Assembly (NCBI GenBank): GCA_022264855.1
Contig: JABYQU010000001.1
Coordinates: forward strand, 1,612,001-1,676,000
Direction of reading: 5' to 3'
Length of the DNA: 64,000 nt
Origin: Lenzites betulinus
Taxonomy: Eukaryota > Basidiomycota > Agaricomycetes > Polyporales > Polyporaceae
The stretch's first letter is position 1, and every line of letters begins with the position of its first letter. Shown piece after piece: positions 1-11,600 of this stretch. The notes beneath the pieces are model-generated. The model was not told the DNA's origin, ran no database searches, and saw nothing but the letters and a program-made list of their open reading frames with translations. The position numbers and the translations under genes are program-made.

Positions 1-153
1 TACCCACCCCGAACTTGAAGGATTGCAGCTCCACAAGCAGATATTCTATTCCGACTCACACCTTCAAAACAACACTATCCACTATGACGAAGCGTCGTCG
101 CATCGTCTTAAAACCTTTGCTTCTTTCTGAGATCTTGAAGCATCGAAGATGTA

Positions 154-1286
154 TTACCCCTGCCACACAGCGGGTCCTAGATGTACGGTGAGCGACGAGG
201 CGCGGAATCAAATGTGCGACAGTGGCAGGGGAGGTGCTTACCGGGAATGGTGTACGTGTAGACGTTCTACAAGAGACTGTCAGATATATACAGCCGTTAG
301 GTAAAGAAATCCGTACAGTTTGAGAGTACACGTCGATTCCAACGCCGGGGTCTGACCTGTGGGCACGAAATTGTTAGTAGCGGTACAAACCCGAAGTGGT
401 AACATGCTTACATCTTGTACGCTCCGGGGAACTTGACGAGGTACGATCCGGAGGGCTGAGCGGATCCAGATCCCTGTCACATCATGAGCCTACTTGAGAG
501 TTGGTTGTGCGCAACAGAGGGTACGCACGGTTATCTTAAGCTGCGCGCACTCGGGGTAGAACTGTGGCTGGTCGGACGTATGGATGGCCAAGAGCTCGTG
601 GCGAAGGAGATACTCGCCCGGCTTGAGCGACGCAGGGATCGTGGTAGTCCAGCTACTACCATCGTCTATCAGCTGGCCCTGTGCCCACGTGCCATTCGCA
701 ACACTGCCGGAGAGCAGGCCGGAATGCTCGATCTTGAACTGTACATGGTGTGAGTGCCAGTGCATCTATGCAGACGATTAAACGGACATACCCAGCTCAA
801 AGAGGCGGGGTCCGCAGTCGTACAGGCGCCGTTACAGTTCGCCATGTAGATCATCACGGGGCCGATAGCATGAGGCCAATCACTGTTGGAGCGTTAGTGT
901 GCAACGCCCTGCACAGTCGGGATGAGACGAAGGCTCACTTCCAGAAAGCAGTGACCTTGGAACCCGCGGCCACAGTAGCCGATTGTTGTCCGGACCCGAG
1001 GGAGGCACCATTGGTGTTGCAGGCGAGGTGCGCGTCTGTAGGGTCAGTGATAGGGTTATAGGTATCCCACTCGCGCTGGATGCTCGTCTGTCCCGCGGGC
1101 GTGTTATAGGCCTTAAATCTAGCCATATACAATGCAATAGTATGAGTTGGGCAAGGTTGCATACTGCGAATAGAGGACGTACCCTTGATAGGTCTGGCCG
1201 TTGATCTGGTAGCTGAGCACACCGCCGTGTGCGACAGCTTGGCCGGCAGCAAGAGCGAGAGCAGTCAGGGTAGCGGTAGCGAACAT
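154..1286 (-). CDS. AA9 lytic polysaccharide monooxygenase
   Basis: Secreted copper monooxygenase of family AA9 (formerly GH61), which oxidatively cleaves cellulose or other beta-glucans outside the cell. The start at 1286 gives a signal peptide (MFATATLTALALAAGQAVA). Cleavage would expose an N-terminal His in HGGVLSYQINGQ, the first ligand of the copper histidine brace. The second brace His lies in WPHAIGPVMIYMANC (about 830-880). The conserved RHELLAIH and QFYPEC segment with the axial Tyr is at about 520-560. Several introns must be removed. I traced the last exons to ...NVYTYTIPG-PAVWQG and a stop at 154-156. The protein ends after the catalytic module, with no CBM1. A TATA-like box lies about 60 bp upstream. 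Exact boundaries of the middle introns are uncertain; the family call is firm. Confidence 0.9.
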
Positions 1287-1897
1287 ATTGAAAACCTGAA
1301 GCGAGAACAGAGACGATGCTCGTCCTTCCTCTTCACCTTACCATTCTTATATGCTTGCGAAGAGTCGTCCAACTACAGCGTGTTACCTGGAAACTTAACG
1401 GGGTGTTTCTCGGAAGCCGATAGAGCGAATTTGTTTTACTTCACGGGAGTCCGTCAGGTCGCAAAGAGATATCATTCGACCGGACAAGTGAGATGCCCAG
1501 AACGCTTCAGTTCCACAGCAAGACTACGCTGTAGATCGCACCAACAGAGAGTGAGAAGCGCTGCGAACCTTCATCTTACCCCACGCAGGAAAATCGCCGG
1601 AGGAGGATACGGATATATGAGGAGCAAACGGGAGATGCCAAGCCGTTCTTCCAGCACGTTCCAGCAACTAGCTCGCAATCTAGCGTTGGAATTTGAAAAG
1701 TGGAACTTCGAACGAAGTGCTGTGATGATGAGCATGCTGCGAGGGTGGGTTGCTTGAGTTTTCTCCAACCATCAAAAGAACAACTGGCCGACATGTAGCC
1801 CGATACATCCTTCATCCACCGGCACGCTCGCGGTCGTATAAGCCTACAAAGGGTATGATTTTGAGTGACGGAACCGAGTCTGGAGGATGACGACATG
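1287..1897. other. Intergenic region upstream of the AA9 gene
   Basis: This holds the AA9 promoter and the 3' flank of the PRKRIP1-like gene. An open frame across 1185-1757 has no recognisable protein features and is taken as chance. Two SYGGRG-type hexamers (CCGGAG near 1597, CTGGAG near 1880) match the degenerate Cre1 carbon-repressor site, but such matches are expected often by chance. Confidence 0.5.
1346..1353 (-). promoter_or_regulatory. TATA-like box of the AA9 gene
   Basis: On the minus strand the sequence reads CATATAAG, about 60 bp upstream of the AA9 start codon. The position and sequence fit a fungal TATA box. Promoter function is inferred. Confidence 0.45.
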
Positions 1898-2676
1898 TTA
1901 GTCCTCCTCGATGATGGTAATCCTCGTCGCGTCGACAACGGGAACCGGGGCTACATCGGATGCTGAAGACGCGTTGAATCCATCGCTAGCCTGCTGGGGC
2001 ATTGGTCCGACATCCTCGTTATCTTCGTCGCTGTCTTCCTCGCCCGGCCTCCGGAACACGAGTTCCCTCCCGTTGACCAGCCTCCGCTTCTTCAACGGAA
2101 CGTCCGCACGATCCCCAGCCACTTCCGAGGCAACGCCGGAGCCATCCTGCTTGTCATCCTTGTCGACAGCCTTGCCCTTCGCGCGCACTTTCTTCTTCTG
2201 TCGTTTTGCCCGGTTCTTTGCCGTCTTGGCGTCTGCCTGCTCTTCCCGCTCGCGTTTCCGCCGCTCGAATTCGGCTTCCTCCGTTTCCTATAGAGCAAAA
2301 GCAAGCATTGACAACGCATCAGCAACCGATGTCTTGCATTGACCACACACCGCGCGGAGACCCGAATGCGCGTACATACCTTCTGTGCTTCCTCATCCAT
2401 CATCTTCAGTCGTTCGTACTCGCGTCGTCTACTGGCCTTGTATACATGAAACTCCCCACTTCCAGCTCCGGCACTGGACCCCTGCACATTCTTCATCATC
2501 TCTCGTGCTGGCCGGATGGCCTTGTCCTTCGGAGGAGGAGGGATATATGCTGGTTTCGCGGGGTCCTTGAGCAGCTTCTCAAGCTGTACGCGCTGCTTGT
2601 CTAACGGTGTTGCCGCATGACGTAGTGTAGAGCCTCCCGGCGCAGGGGAAGGGGAATGTGCGGGAGAAGTAGACAT
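1898..2676 (-). CDS. PRKRIP1/DUF1168-family splicing-associated protein
   Basis: Homologue of PRKR-interacting protein 1, a small, highly charged protein found in catalytic spliceosomes. Two exons (2380-2676 and 2287-1898) are joined by a 92-nt intron whose ends read GTATGT and TATAG, giving 228 aa. The family hallmark is visible in exon 1: a PAYIPPPPKDK segment followed by a GSSAGAGSGEFHVYKASRRREY block. Exon 2 is a Lys/Arg/Glu-rich helix (ERRKREEQ...RAKRQKKK) with an acidic C-terminus ending ITIIEED. Function is inferred from the family; the nuclear location fits the basic KKRR runs. Confidence 0.85.
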
Positions 2677-3014
2677 ACTGTGAGACGGAGACGATGGTGG
2701 TGACGAGAGTTGGACGCCACCATGGATGGCTTATTGGGCGTTTAGCGCTTGAACCCGCTCGAATGCACACGATGAGTGGAATTAGACTCGGACGTTGAAC
2801 GGTGCGCGTTGTAGAGTACGCAGGAGACTCAAACAATGGACAAGATATTGTAGCACGGACATGAACGTGCGGCCATGCAGTTGCCAAAAGTCCATCATCA
2901 TGATATTACAGATGCTACATACTGGCCATGGAAAGCGACAGAACAGACATATGGGGGGGACGTTACTATAAGATGGGCATGGAAGCGTCGGTGCGAGGTC
3001 GTACGGGCGGGGCT
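2677..3014. other. Intergenic region between PRKRIP1-like gene and NSA2
   Basis: This holds the promoter and 5' region of the PRKRIP1-like gene and the 3' flank of NSA2. I saw no further coding signal or RNA gene. Confidence 0.5.
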
Positions 3015-4084
3015 CTAGACAACTGTGAGAAAACTATCAGTGATACTGTATGGCCCATGTTGCACATCAGGGACATACGAAGTACTGCATTGATACATCC
3101 GTCGTTTTCGGGGTTGTTCGTGATTTGTGCGTACTTCCCGAATACGACCTTGCCACCTGCGGTGACCATACCTAACTCCGAAACATTGACCTCGATTACT
3201 GTTCCTTTTGTTAGAACACCCAGTTGAGTGTACATTGGTGACTGAGGGTTCTTCTTGACACCGAGGATTTGAAGTTGGAACGTCGCCTTGAGGTCAGCTG
3301 TGGAGTGATGACAATAAATAACCAAATCTAACTTGACCGGAGTAACGACTCACGATGGGTAACGTTCGCCTTCTTATACCGGAGGGCCATGGGTCGGATA
3401 AAGCGTTCCATCTTGACCGGCTTGCGCGTAAAACCCTCCCCAACGAATGTCGCCTTCGTGACCATCCGCTTCCATGCCTTCTTCTTGCTCTTGCCAGTCC
3501 GCATGACCTTGAACATCTCATCCTCCGCGATACCCCGAACCTTGGGCAGAGGAACAGCATACTTGGCGGCCTTGTCCTTGCGCTTCTCCTTGATCGCGGT
3601 AGACAGCGCCTTTGCATCCTTCTGGCCCTCACGGTCGAGCAGGTACGTCGGGAGTGCACCCTCAGGGGCGGATGACGAATCCTTTTGCTTGACATTGCGC
3701 TCATCATGCGCTTTAAGGGTCTTCTTCATCTGCACCTTCTCGGCATGGCGCTTCGCATGTAGGATCTTCGCCTTCAGACCGAAGGCTTTTTGAGCAACAG
3801 CGGAAGAACGATGAGCTTCACGAGCTTCACGCTTGCGTCTGCAATGATTGTGTATTAGCACAATCCTGACAAAGGAGTTTACAACCACGTACTTCTTCTC
3901 GAAATAGTCCAGCCGCCGACCATGCCGTTTGATATGCTCCTCGATGTACTCGTTCTGTGAAGCGTCAGATGAGGATATGTCACTTCGCTTCTTGTCGTGC
4001 CAAACATACCTGAGGCTATTTGAGGAAGCCAAACCAGTTCTAGTCAGTTGAAGAGTAATGGGGATGATCTCTGACACATACCAT
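3015..4084 (-). CDS. NSA2: Ribosome biogenesis protein NSA2
   Basis: NSA2 is a nucleolar factor of pre-60S assembly, related to ribosomal protein eS8. The spliced product starts [20 protein letters not shown] and ends [15 protein letters not shown], matching the family at both ends. Between these lie the [21 protein letters not shown] and [25 protein letters not shown] blocks. The gene structure is unusual. Exon 1 carries only the ATG of the coding sequence (4082-4084). A 66-nt intron follows, then a 6-nt microexon CCTCAG (4010-4015, encoding Pro-Gln), then a 55-nt intron, then the exon starting AACGAG. A further intron lies near 3835-3890, another between 3300 and 3355, and a last intron precedes the final 8 coding bases (TTGTCTAG). 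It diverges from YIP1 over 207 bp. Confidence 0.92.
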
Positions 4085-4174
4085 CGTGAATCGGTCAGAG
4101 GAGGTGAAGGTGGAGAGTGGAAAGTAAATTCGAAGATGGGGCGTCTAATCAATACGACAAGTATGAAATGCACG

Positions 4175-4186
4175 CACGTGACGTCA
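4175..4186. promoter_or_regulatory. Overlapping E-box and CRE (CACGTGACGTCA)
   Basis: CACGTG (4175-4180) overlaps the palindromic 8-mer TGACGTCA (4179-4186) within the 207-bp divergent promoter between NSA2 and YIP1. CACGTG is the core for bHLH or Cbf1-type factors, and TGACGTCA is the CRE for ATF/CREB bZIP factors. Use of these sites here is inferred. Confidence 0.5.
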
Positions 4187-4291
4187 ATACATGTTCCCCC
4201 GTCCACGTCTCTCGCTCTCGCGCAGCCTCATTCGACACGCGCCCCGACGTCCTCTCGCTTTTCTCCCCTCGTTCTCCCTAGCCTCTACACG

Positions 4292-5263
4292 ATGTGGCAA
4301 GACAATAATGCAGCGTACGGGGCGTCATCTTCACAGGGCCAGTACTACCCCCAGCAGCCCGTTGCCCCGCAGCCGGGCGTACCCCTCCAGTTCTACGCGC
4401 CTAGTCCAGTGGGCAGCAGCTTCTACACTGGCTCACGATCTAGTCTTGACGGCCATGTTGGAGCGCAAGGGAACATTCAGCAAGGCGGAGGACCAGGATT
4501 TGGCGGTAATATCCAGTCCGCTGGTGGGTGGTGGACGGCATTCGGGACCGGAGGGTTTGAAGGAGAGCCACCATTACTTGAAGGTATGTTCTGTATAGCA
4601 CTAGCATGGAGAAGTGTATTCATTTTGTTTCAGAACTAGGGATTAACTTCTCTCATATCCGTGCCAAGTCTCTCGCCGTCCTGAATCCGCTGCAGCGCGT
4701 GGATGAGCATATTATGGACGATGCAGACCTAGCAGGCCCGCTACTCTTTGTCTTCTGCTTCGGAATTTTCCTACTCTTCGTACGTATTGGTTAGCCGAAT
4801 CTCATCGTGAACGTTTACTGATATAAACACGTTCCTTCAGTCTGGGAAGCCACAATTCGGATATATCTACGGAGTCGGCGTACTGGGCTCCTTTTCCATC
4901 TATACCCTCCTCAACCTCATGTCAGAAAAGGGGATTGATGCGTACCGCGTTGTCTCCGTACTTGGATACTGCCTGCTTCCTATGGTTGCTGTTGGCGCAC
5001 TAAGCGTCGGAATCACATTGGAGTACGTGTTTATCACTTTCCTTGCCGCATTTCGCTGATGGCATCCCAGTGGCATGGTAGGATATGTCCTTTCAACATT
5101 GTCTATACTCTGGTGCACGTATGCAGCATCCGGTATATTTGTCGCTGTGTTACGCATGTCGGACCAGCGATTGCTACTAGCATATCCCATAGGACTTCTG
5201 TACGGATGCTTCGCTCTACTTAGCGTCTTCAATGCTGGTGTGGGTGGCGGCTCTGCTAAGTAA
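4292..5263 (+). CDS. YIP1: YIP1-family Golgi/ER membrane protein
   Basis: Homologue of Yip1/YIPF5, a multi-pass protein that binds Ypt/Rab GTPases and acts in COPII vesicle formation between ER and Golgi. Removing introns 4584-4633, 4780-4840 and 5023-5070 gives 270 aa. The N-terminal ~95 residues are Gln/Pro/Gly-rich ([20 protein letters not shown]). They are followed by [24 protein letters not shown] and the [10 protein letters not shown] motif typical of the Yip1 domain. About five hydrophobic segments run to the C-terminus (...[22 protein letters not shown]). It shares a short divergent promoter with NSA2. Confidence 0.9.
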
Positions 5264-5654
5264 TTTATTGTCGATGAACACCTTCCTATCTACCTTGCGT
5301 GCAAGGTCACCCGGACCCCAATAATGAAGCAGCTTTTCCTGCGCGCCGTGGCCGGTCCCTCAGGCCTCAGGCCTCAGCGCTCAAAGCGCTCAACACCGGA
5401 GCTCTGGAGGTCCAGGCAGAGCAGAGCGTATGGCTCCGAATACACGCAAGGTCTACGCCGACGCCTAGGCGGCACTTCCCTAGTCACGAGTTGGTCAAGA
5501 ATTATCGCAGGACCCTTGGGCAACTGTGTGGCGACTATAAATGAGACACTGAATGAAATGATTATACTTCGTGTTGTCGTGATTACAGTAATTTGGTAGC
5601 GTAAGAGTCTCAGGAAAGTCGTAATGAACAGCGGGTATATCAGAATAAGTCCCT
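5264..5654. other. Intergenic region between YIP1 and CSF1
   Basis: The genes converge here. I see only the two 3' flanks and no further gene. Confidence 0.5.
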
Positions 5655-8600
5655 TTACACATCTCTACCCCTTATTGGAGGCTCGTCAACTCCTCGTGTG
5701 AGTTGCTTGCTATACAGCTTGAGCAGCGCCTTCATGATCTCTTCCGTTGGCATCGTCGCATACTCGTGAACATACTGCGGCAATGAATCCTCCAGGTTGA
5801 AGCCGGCTTTCTTCATGAAGAACGGATGCATGACATCCGGTGTCGCCTCGCCCAGCTGCCGCATGGTCAACCGCTCGATCTTGCGGTCGTGAGGCTCGTA
5901 AATCAACCCCTTGGTCTTCTTCGCCGCCGCGGGCACAGAGGCGCCGGCAGGGCCTGACCCGGAGGCCGCGGAGCCTGCGTCCATAGAGCTGGTGGCAGAA
6001 ATGGGGGATACAATCTTCGCCGGCCCCGCAGTTGTGGTAGAAATCCTGAGCGGTGCCAGCGGTGCTGAGAGACTGATGTCGTCCATGGAATGCGCAGCAA
6101 GAGGGACAGTCCGTGTAGAGATAGATCCCCGCGCACGGGGACGCGTCCTAAAAGGCCCGACGGACTCGGGGGCGCTTGCATCGTCGTTGGAAGGCGTATT
6201 CGTGGCGGCGCTGTCGTGGTTCTTCTTCCGATGAGATAGCATCGTCTGTGCACCGCCGCTCGCGCTGGAAGCGACCCCGACAGCCACACGCGCCTCCATG
6301 GACGCCTGGACCTGTTCCATCTCGCGTGCGAACGTCTTCCGGAGAACGGTGAGCCAGGAGTACAGTGCCATGTTGAGCGAAATGTAGATGTCTTCGGCGT
6401 CCGTGACCCCGGCCTTCTCGAAGCTGCTCTTGAAGTCGTATGCGAGCACGCGCTGCGTGTCACCCGGCGTCTCCGTGCTCTGCATGTGCATGCTCATAGA
6501 GGGCAAACCAAAGATGGTGGCCTCGGGGCTACCAGTGACTACTGTCTTCAGCCATTCCGGACTGCCGAGCGAGCGGTCCTTGGGTACGAGAGCGTGGTGG
6601 AGCTGGGTGAACTTTGAGATGCTGATGGCAGAGAAGTGAAGACGGAGGTCGCGCTTCGCGGGCTCGTCCTCTCCCTGGATGATGCGCTGAAGGCGAGCAT
6701 GGATGTTTGCGCCGACAAACCGCGCCAGCTCTGGATCCCGCATAGAACGAGGGAAGACGATGAGCTGTAGCCGCTCGAGCTGGAGACTCATGCGCTGCCC
6801 CACGACGTAGCAGATACCGGCTTCCGATTCTTTCAGTCGTGAACGAGCCGATTTGAACATGGCATTTGCGACCGCAGAAAGAGGATTGTCCGGTTTGGGT
6901 TGGTTGGCGATTCGGAATGCCTGAGACTCCCTACTAGCGCCATCCCGTTGCGCGTCCAGGTTCACGCGGAACTTGTTGACATAGGTGACGAGCTTCGGAA
7001 TCGTGCCCACAGTCATGATGGCAAGGACATCGCTGCCTGAGACTACGAAGTCAAGGTGAACATGCCGGTCATCGGCCGGAACGTCTGAAGAGATCTTGGA
7101 CCAGTCGTCGTAGATGTAGATCGAGATAGGCTCCGCTCTGCCGTGCACGATGAGTGTACTGATATTCACCAGAGGCCAACACGTACCGGTACTGGATCAA
7201 TTCGTGGTACTCCGAGTCTAGCTGGACGATAAACACTCCTGTTTTCATCGATAAATCGAGCATCCGACCCCCGGCTTCCTTGGCATAGTGACTGTTGTTG
7301 CGGCGGACGGTTTGGAACTTGAAATTGGGCAAGTCTGCATGTCCCGATAGATTTCCAGTAGCAAGGATGGTGAACGATTCGATTGACAACGACAATTCGG
7401 ACAAGACCTCTGTGATCTTGGTGCGAAACACGGCATCGTCCAAAGTGAGCTTGACGTTGGAGATGGATTGTCCCAGGTCGACATCCAGTTCGACTCGTCG
7501 GAACCGAAGGAGTACAGCGGTTGTGAGCTCTTGCTTGACAGATGCCGATGGCTGTGGTGTGAGCAGCGCGCTTGGGGGGTTGGAAGGTCGTTCGGAAGGA
7601 GTGGAGCCTCCGCCTGTGAATATCGGGATCCTGTCTAGCCAGACCGCCTTGAAACAGAGGACATCTTGTAGGCGGGAGAAGCGGATGCCGCCCGAGAATT
7701 CCGTATCGAGGACGATTGAGATGGAGCTGGTGACACGGCCTTGCGTGGGCTGTATCTTCGCGAATGCCATTGAGAAATTCAGGTTGCGGGCATCCAACTT
7801 GACGCAGTCCTCGCTGAGAAAGCCATGTTTGAGAGCAACAGTAAGTCCCCCGACCGTTCCGGTAAACGATACGCGTCGAGCGCCCGGAGCGATGTTGACA
7901 ATGAACCCTCCACTCTCCCAGTACAGGCCGGCGATCACGTTCGCGTCGGGGCGGCATGTGAAGTGTAGCTTCGACTGGTCAATCCGAAGACTGAAGCTGA
8001 TCTTCATGCTTGAAACGGGATCCGTCTGCGAGACACGGATAGGGATCTCCTCTGTTGTGGCAACCGTGGGTAGCAGGCTGTGAGAGCGAGGTCCAGGGGA
8101 GGCTTGTAGGCCTTTCCAACTGCTAGAGCGCATGTGATCCTCCACGCGAGTGATGATCTCTGTGAGGAACGGTAGGAGACTGGGTCGGAGGGTATTCTGA
8201 CTAGAGTGGATTGTGCTCTTGAAGATCAGCGTTGACGGCTCCGCAGGCTGCCCCGAGCTCCCAAGCTTATGAACTGCCGGCGTGGCGCGGAACTCTCCCC
8301 ATACTGAGACCACAGGGAGATTGAACTCCTCTGCACCGTTGTTATCGTCTCCTCGTCCGTAGACCAAGGTCGATAGGACTCCCCTGCGGTGCGGAGAGTT
8401 CGACTCCTTGCTGTGCATGCGGACCTTTCCGCTGGCGAATGTCAAAGACGCTAGGATGTTCGAGGTCGGCAGCACCCCATACTGCGCTTCTGGGGTAGTC
8501 TCGACGGGTGCGACTACCTCAGTGCTGGGAGACAAACGAGAGAGACCGCCACCAAGCCGTTCCACTCTTTCCTTACCCCTTCGGTAGACATCCAGGAGAG

Positions 8601-11600
8601 AAGAGATGAAGTCGGGAATAGTGGAATCAACGTCAAGAACGAAGCCGCTGACTTGTGCTGCTATCGAGATCCTCCGTGATCCGGCGATGCGTTCCGAGCG
8701 AGCTTCCGCCGTCATATCAGGATAGAGGAGGCGGTTCTTGGTCCTATGAGTCTCGCCTGAGAAGTCTGCTGCAACGCCTTGCCGAAAGCTTCGATAGTCG
8801 ATGTAAGTGGACGGCCAATTACCCTCGATTGATCGACTCACCGAGAAACAAATTGGAACGCAAAGTTCGACATCGATGCTTGGCCATTCTCGCCCAGGTT
8901 GCTTCCGAACTTCAAAGACTTGATAGAGAATAGAAACGCGCGTACGGAAGCGTCGTCGTGGCTCCCGGAGCGAGGCATCTGGAGGTCCCGCGCAAGGGAG
9001 AGAGGGAATGCGACGCCAATGTTGGAGATGGCTAGACTTATGGTGTACAGCTCCAGCAAAGATTTCTCGGAGGCTGCCTGTTCGCCAATCTTGACGTCTA
9101 GTGTCCTCATCAAGCTCCTAGTTTTCTCCTTGAACTCTTCGAGCTCGCTAGCGCGCTGTTCTTTGCGTATCAATACTTCAGCCTAAGCAAGGGTCAGTTG
9201 TAATTTTCAGAGGGCCATCATTGACTCATACCTGCAGATGGTCGATGTAATCTCCCAGCTCTCCGATAGAACTAGGCTGCATTACGGCGTGAACCTTCGC
9301 AACCGCAACCTCGAAGTGTGGTACTGAGGCGTTCGCCTTCCGTTGCATGTGGGCTTCGAAGTCCACGCGGACGAAAGCGGAGCGACGGTCTCTTTCCGAA
9401 GGTCCTGACAGGGATAGCCGAGATGCCAAAGAGAGGGACAAATCCGATAACTTGACATGCCACAGGGACTGAGTGTGGTTTCCCATACTCCCGCTGATGT
9501 CCTCGCATTCTAGGAAGACGGTGGCCGCATGTCCCTCCAACCCGACGCGGAAGCCTTTCATCTTGAACGAGCCATGGAACTTCAGGGGGGACTTAGTGCT
9601 GTTGCTTGTCGGACGCGAAGTCCCGCTTGGAAGTCCCGCCGGCTTGTGACGGGTCTGCTCTATGATGTGAAGAAGGTCATTGAAGTCTTGCCCAGACTTC
9701 TGCTGCACAGACAACAGAGTGTCCCAATCGGAAGGTCTGACGGTGACGTGGAAGAAGTCGACGAGCGCCATGCCCTGAAGGCCGGAGTTGTCGTGTCGAC
9801 CGCGAAGAGTGACCGTCGGAAACTCGAGCCTGATGCTAGAGCTTGGATTCACTTGCATGTTGCTCCTCGTCTTGGATATGCTGAAGACGTGACCGCCCAT
9901 CTGTAGTCCGAACAAGCGAGTCTCTCGTCGGCGAGTGTCGTTCGACAAGTGGCCCATCGTTTCGTGTACCTCCCAAGAAAGCCAAGTACCATGCATCACC
10001 TGGAGGGTCGCCTGTACGGATGCGATCGAGACTTGGACTTGGAAAGTTAGCGTTGTGGGGGAGTGCGAAGCATGTGAGGGAGGAGGCTGAGGGGAGCTGG
10101 GGGGCCCACGCAGTTCAGCGAGCAGAGCACGAACAGTTGAGTCGAGTCCAGGCAGATAGTCGGCTCGCCAGCCCTCGACGAATCGGTAGAGACGCAATGC
10201 ACTACGAGGAACGTCAAGATGTAGCTTTCCCAGACCAAGGAAAACATGCAGAGTCGTATTGCGCCCGACGTCCTGCTGCAACACGACGTTCGTCCGACCG
10301 TCAATGAAGCTTAAGGAGGCGAGAACATGCTCCTTTGCGGGACACGAGCTGGATGCCGCGCAAGCCTCGAATACCGCACTTCTGAACATGAGGGAGTGGT
10401 TTGTGGAGACGTCCCATAACGGCTGCTCCCTGGAGGGAAACTTCAGTAACGAGGAGGAAGCATACGTTACGCCGGCATTCTTGAATCGCACGACGAGCTT
10501 TTCGGTCGCCGCTGTGAAGGCGAACGATCGCATAGACAGTGTGCATTCGAGTGTCATAGTCTTGGCGGGCCTGCTAGAAGGGCTGACAGGACGCGACGGT
10601 GTTGAGGATTTGTCAAGGCGCGGAGAATTGCGCGGGGAAAGTGTCTGCAGCATTTCTTTCAGAGCAACGCGGTGGTGCCTGTATTCTCGGAGAGCGATTT
10701 GTGTGAACTCCACCGCTTGGGGATAGACCTTGGAGGAGATGTCGTCTAGAACCACACAAACTGAGAGACGAATGAGCTTGCGTCTCTCCCTGTCCCGGCT
10801 AGAGGAGACGGGATGACTCTTGTTGGGACTCCCAATCGCAGCTTGGACGAGATCCATGGGCTGGTAGTGCAAGGAGATTGTGTTCGTTCCAGAGGTGAAT
10901 CCGCTATGGGCACTATCGCTCGGATGACGAAGTACTAAACGTATACCGGCAAGCGTCAAGATCAGGGCATCGAAAGGAGGTTTCCAGGAGGTGATCTTCG
11001 CAGGGGGTTCTGGAGGGGGAGTGTGCAACAGGTCTTGCAAGAGAGACTGCTGCGAGAGTGTGGATGAGTCATCATCACCGCCCACACCAAACCATTGGTT
11101 TTGAAGGGTGTTCAGGACCTCTTCTACGGAAACAGGGTTCTCGGTGTTGTGGCGCGCAGACTGGACCACTTGGCGTTCACGTTCATCTAGGAAACGCAGA
11201 GCGTATCGCAGGTAGACCAAGAACTTGTAAGTGATGTCCTTTCGCAACCTGTCCGGTAAACCTCCCTGGACCAGATACGAAGGCTGGATGGTAGAGAGCG
11301 GGTCTACCACGGAGCGTTGGCGCGAGAACGTGAGGATGCCGTGAACGATTTGACGGTCGGTAGCAGGTGGTTTGCGCTGAAGCTCCCTTTGAGCTAACAC
11401 AAGGCCATGGGCGCACTTAGCAAGGACGACAATGGTAGCGAGTGTGAAGTCGGGACCGGAATGGCCGATATCAGCGGATACAACCCCAAGAGAAACGGTC
11501 AACTGATGTCGTGTTGTCGAAACGAAGGTAGGGCCTATGGATAGTTGGCACTGCGGCGGACCTAGATCCTGCTTGGATGTTTGCCTCGTGGGTGACTTCG

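Noticed and set aside
1185..1757. 190-codon plus-strand frame over the AA9 start and promoter
   Set aside because: It overlaps the AA9 signal-peptide exon and has no domain-like features.
7295..8083. Long antisense frames inside CSF1
   Set aside because: They overlap well-conserved CSF1 coding sequence and have shadow-like composition.
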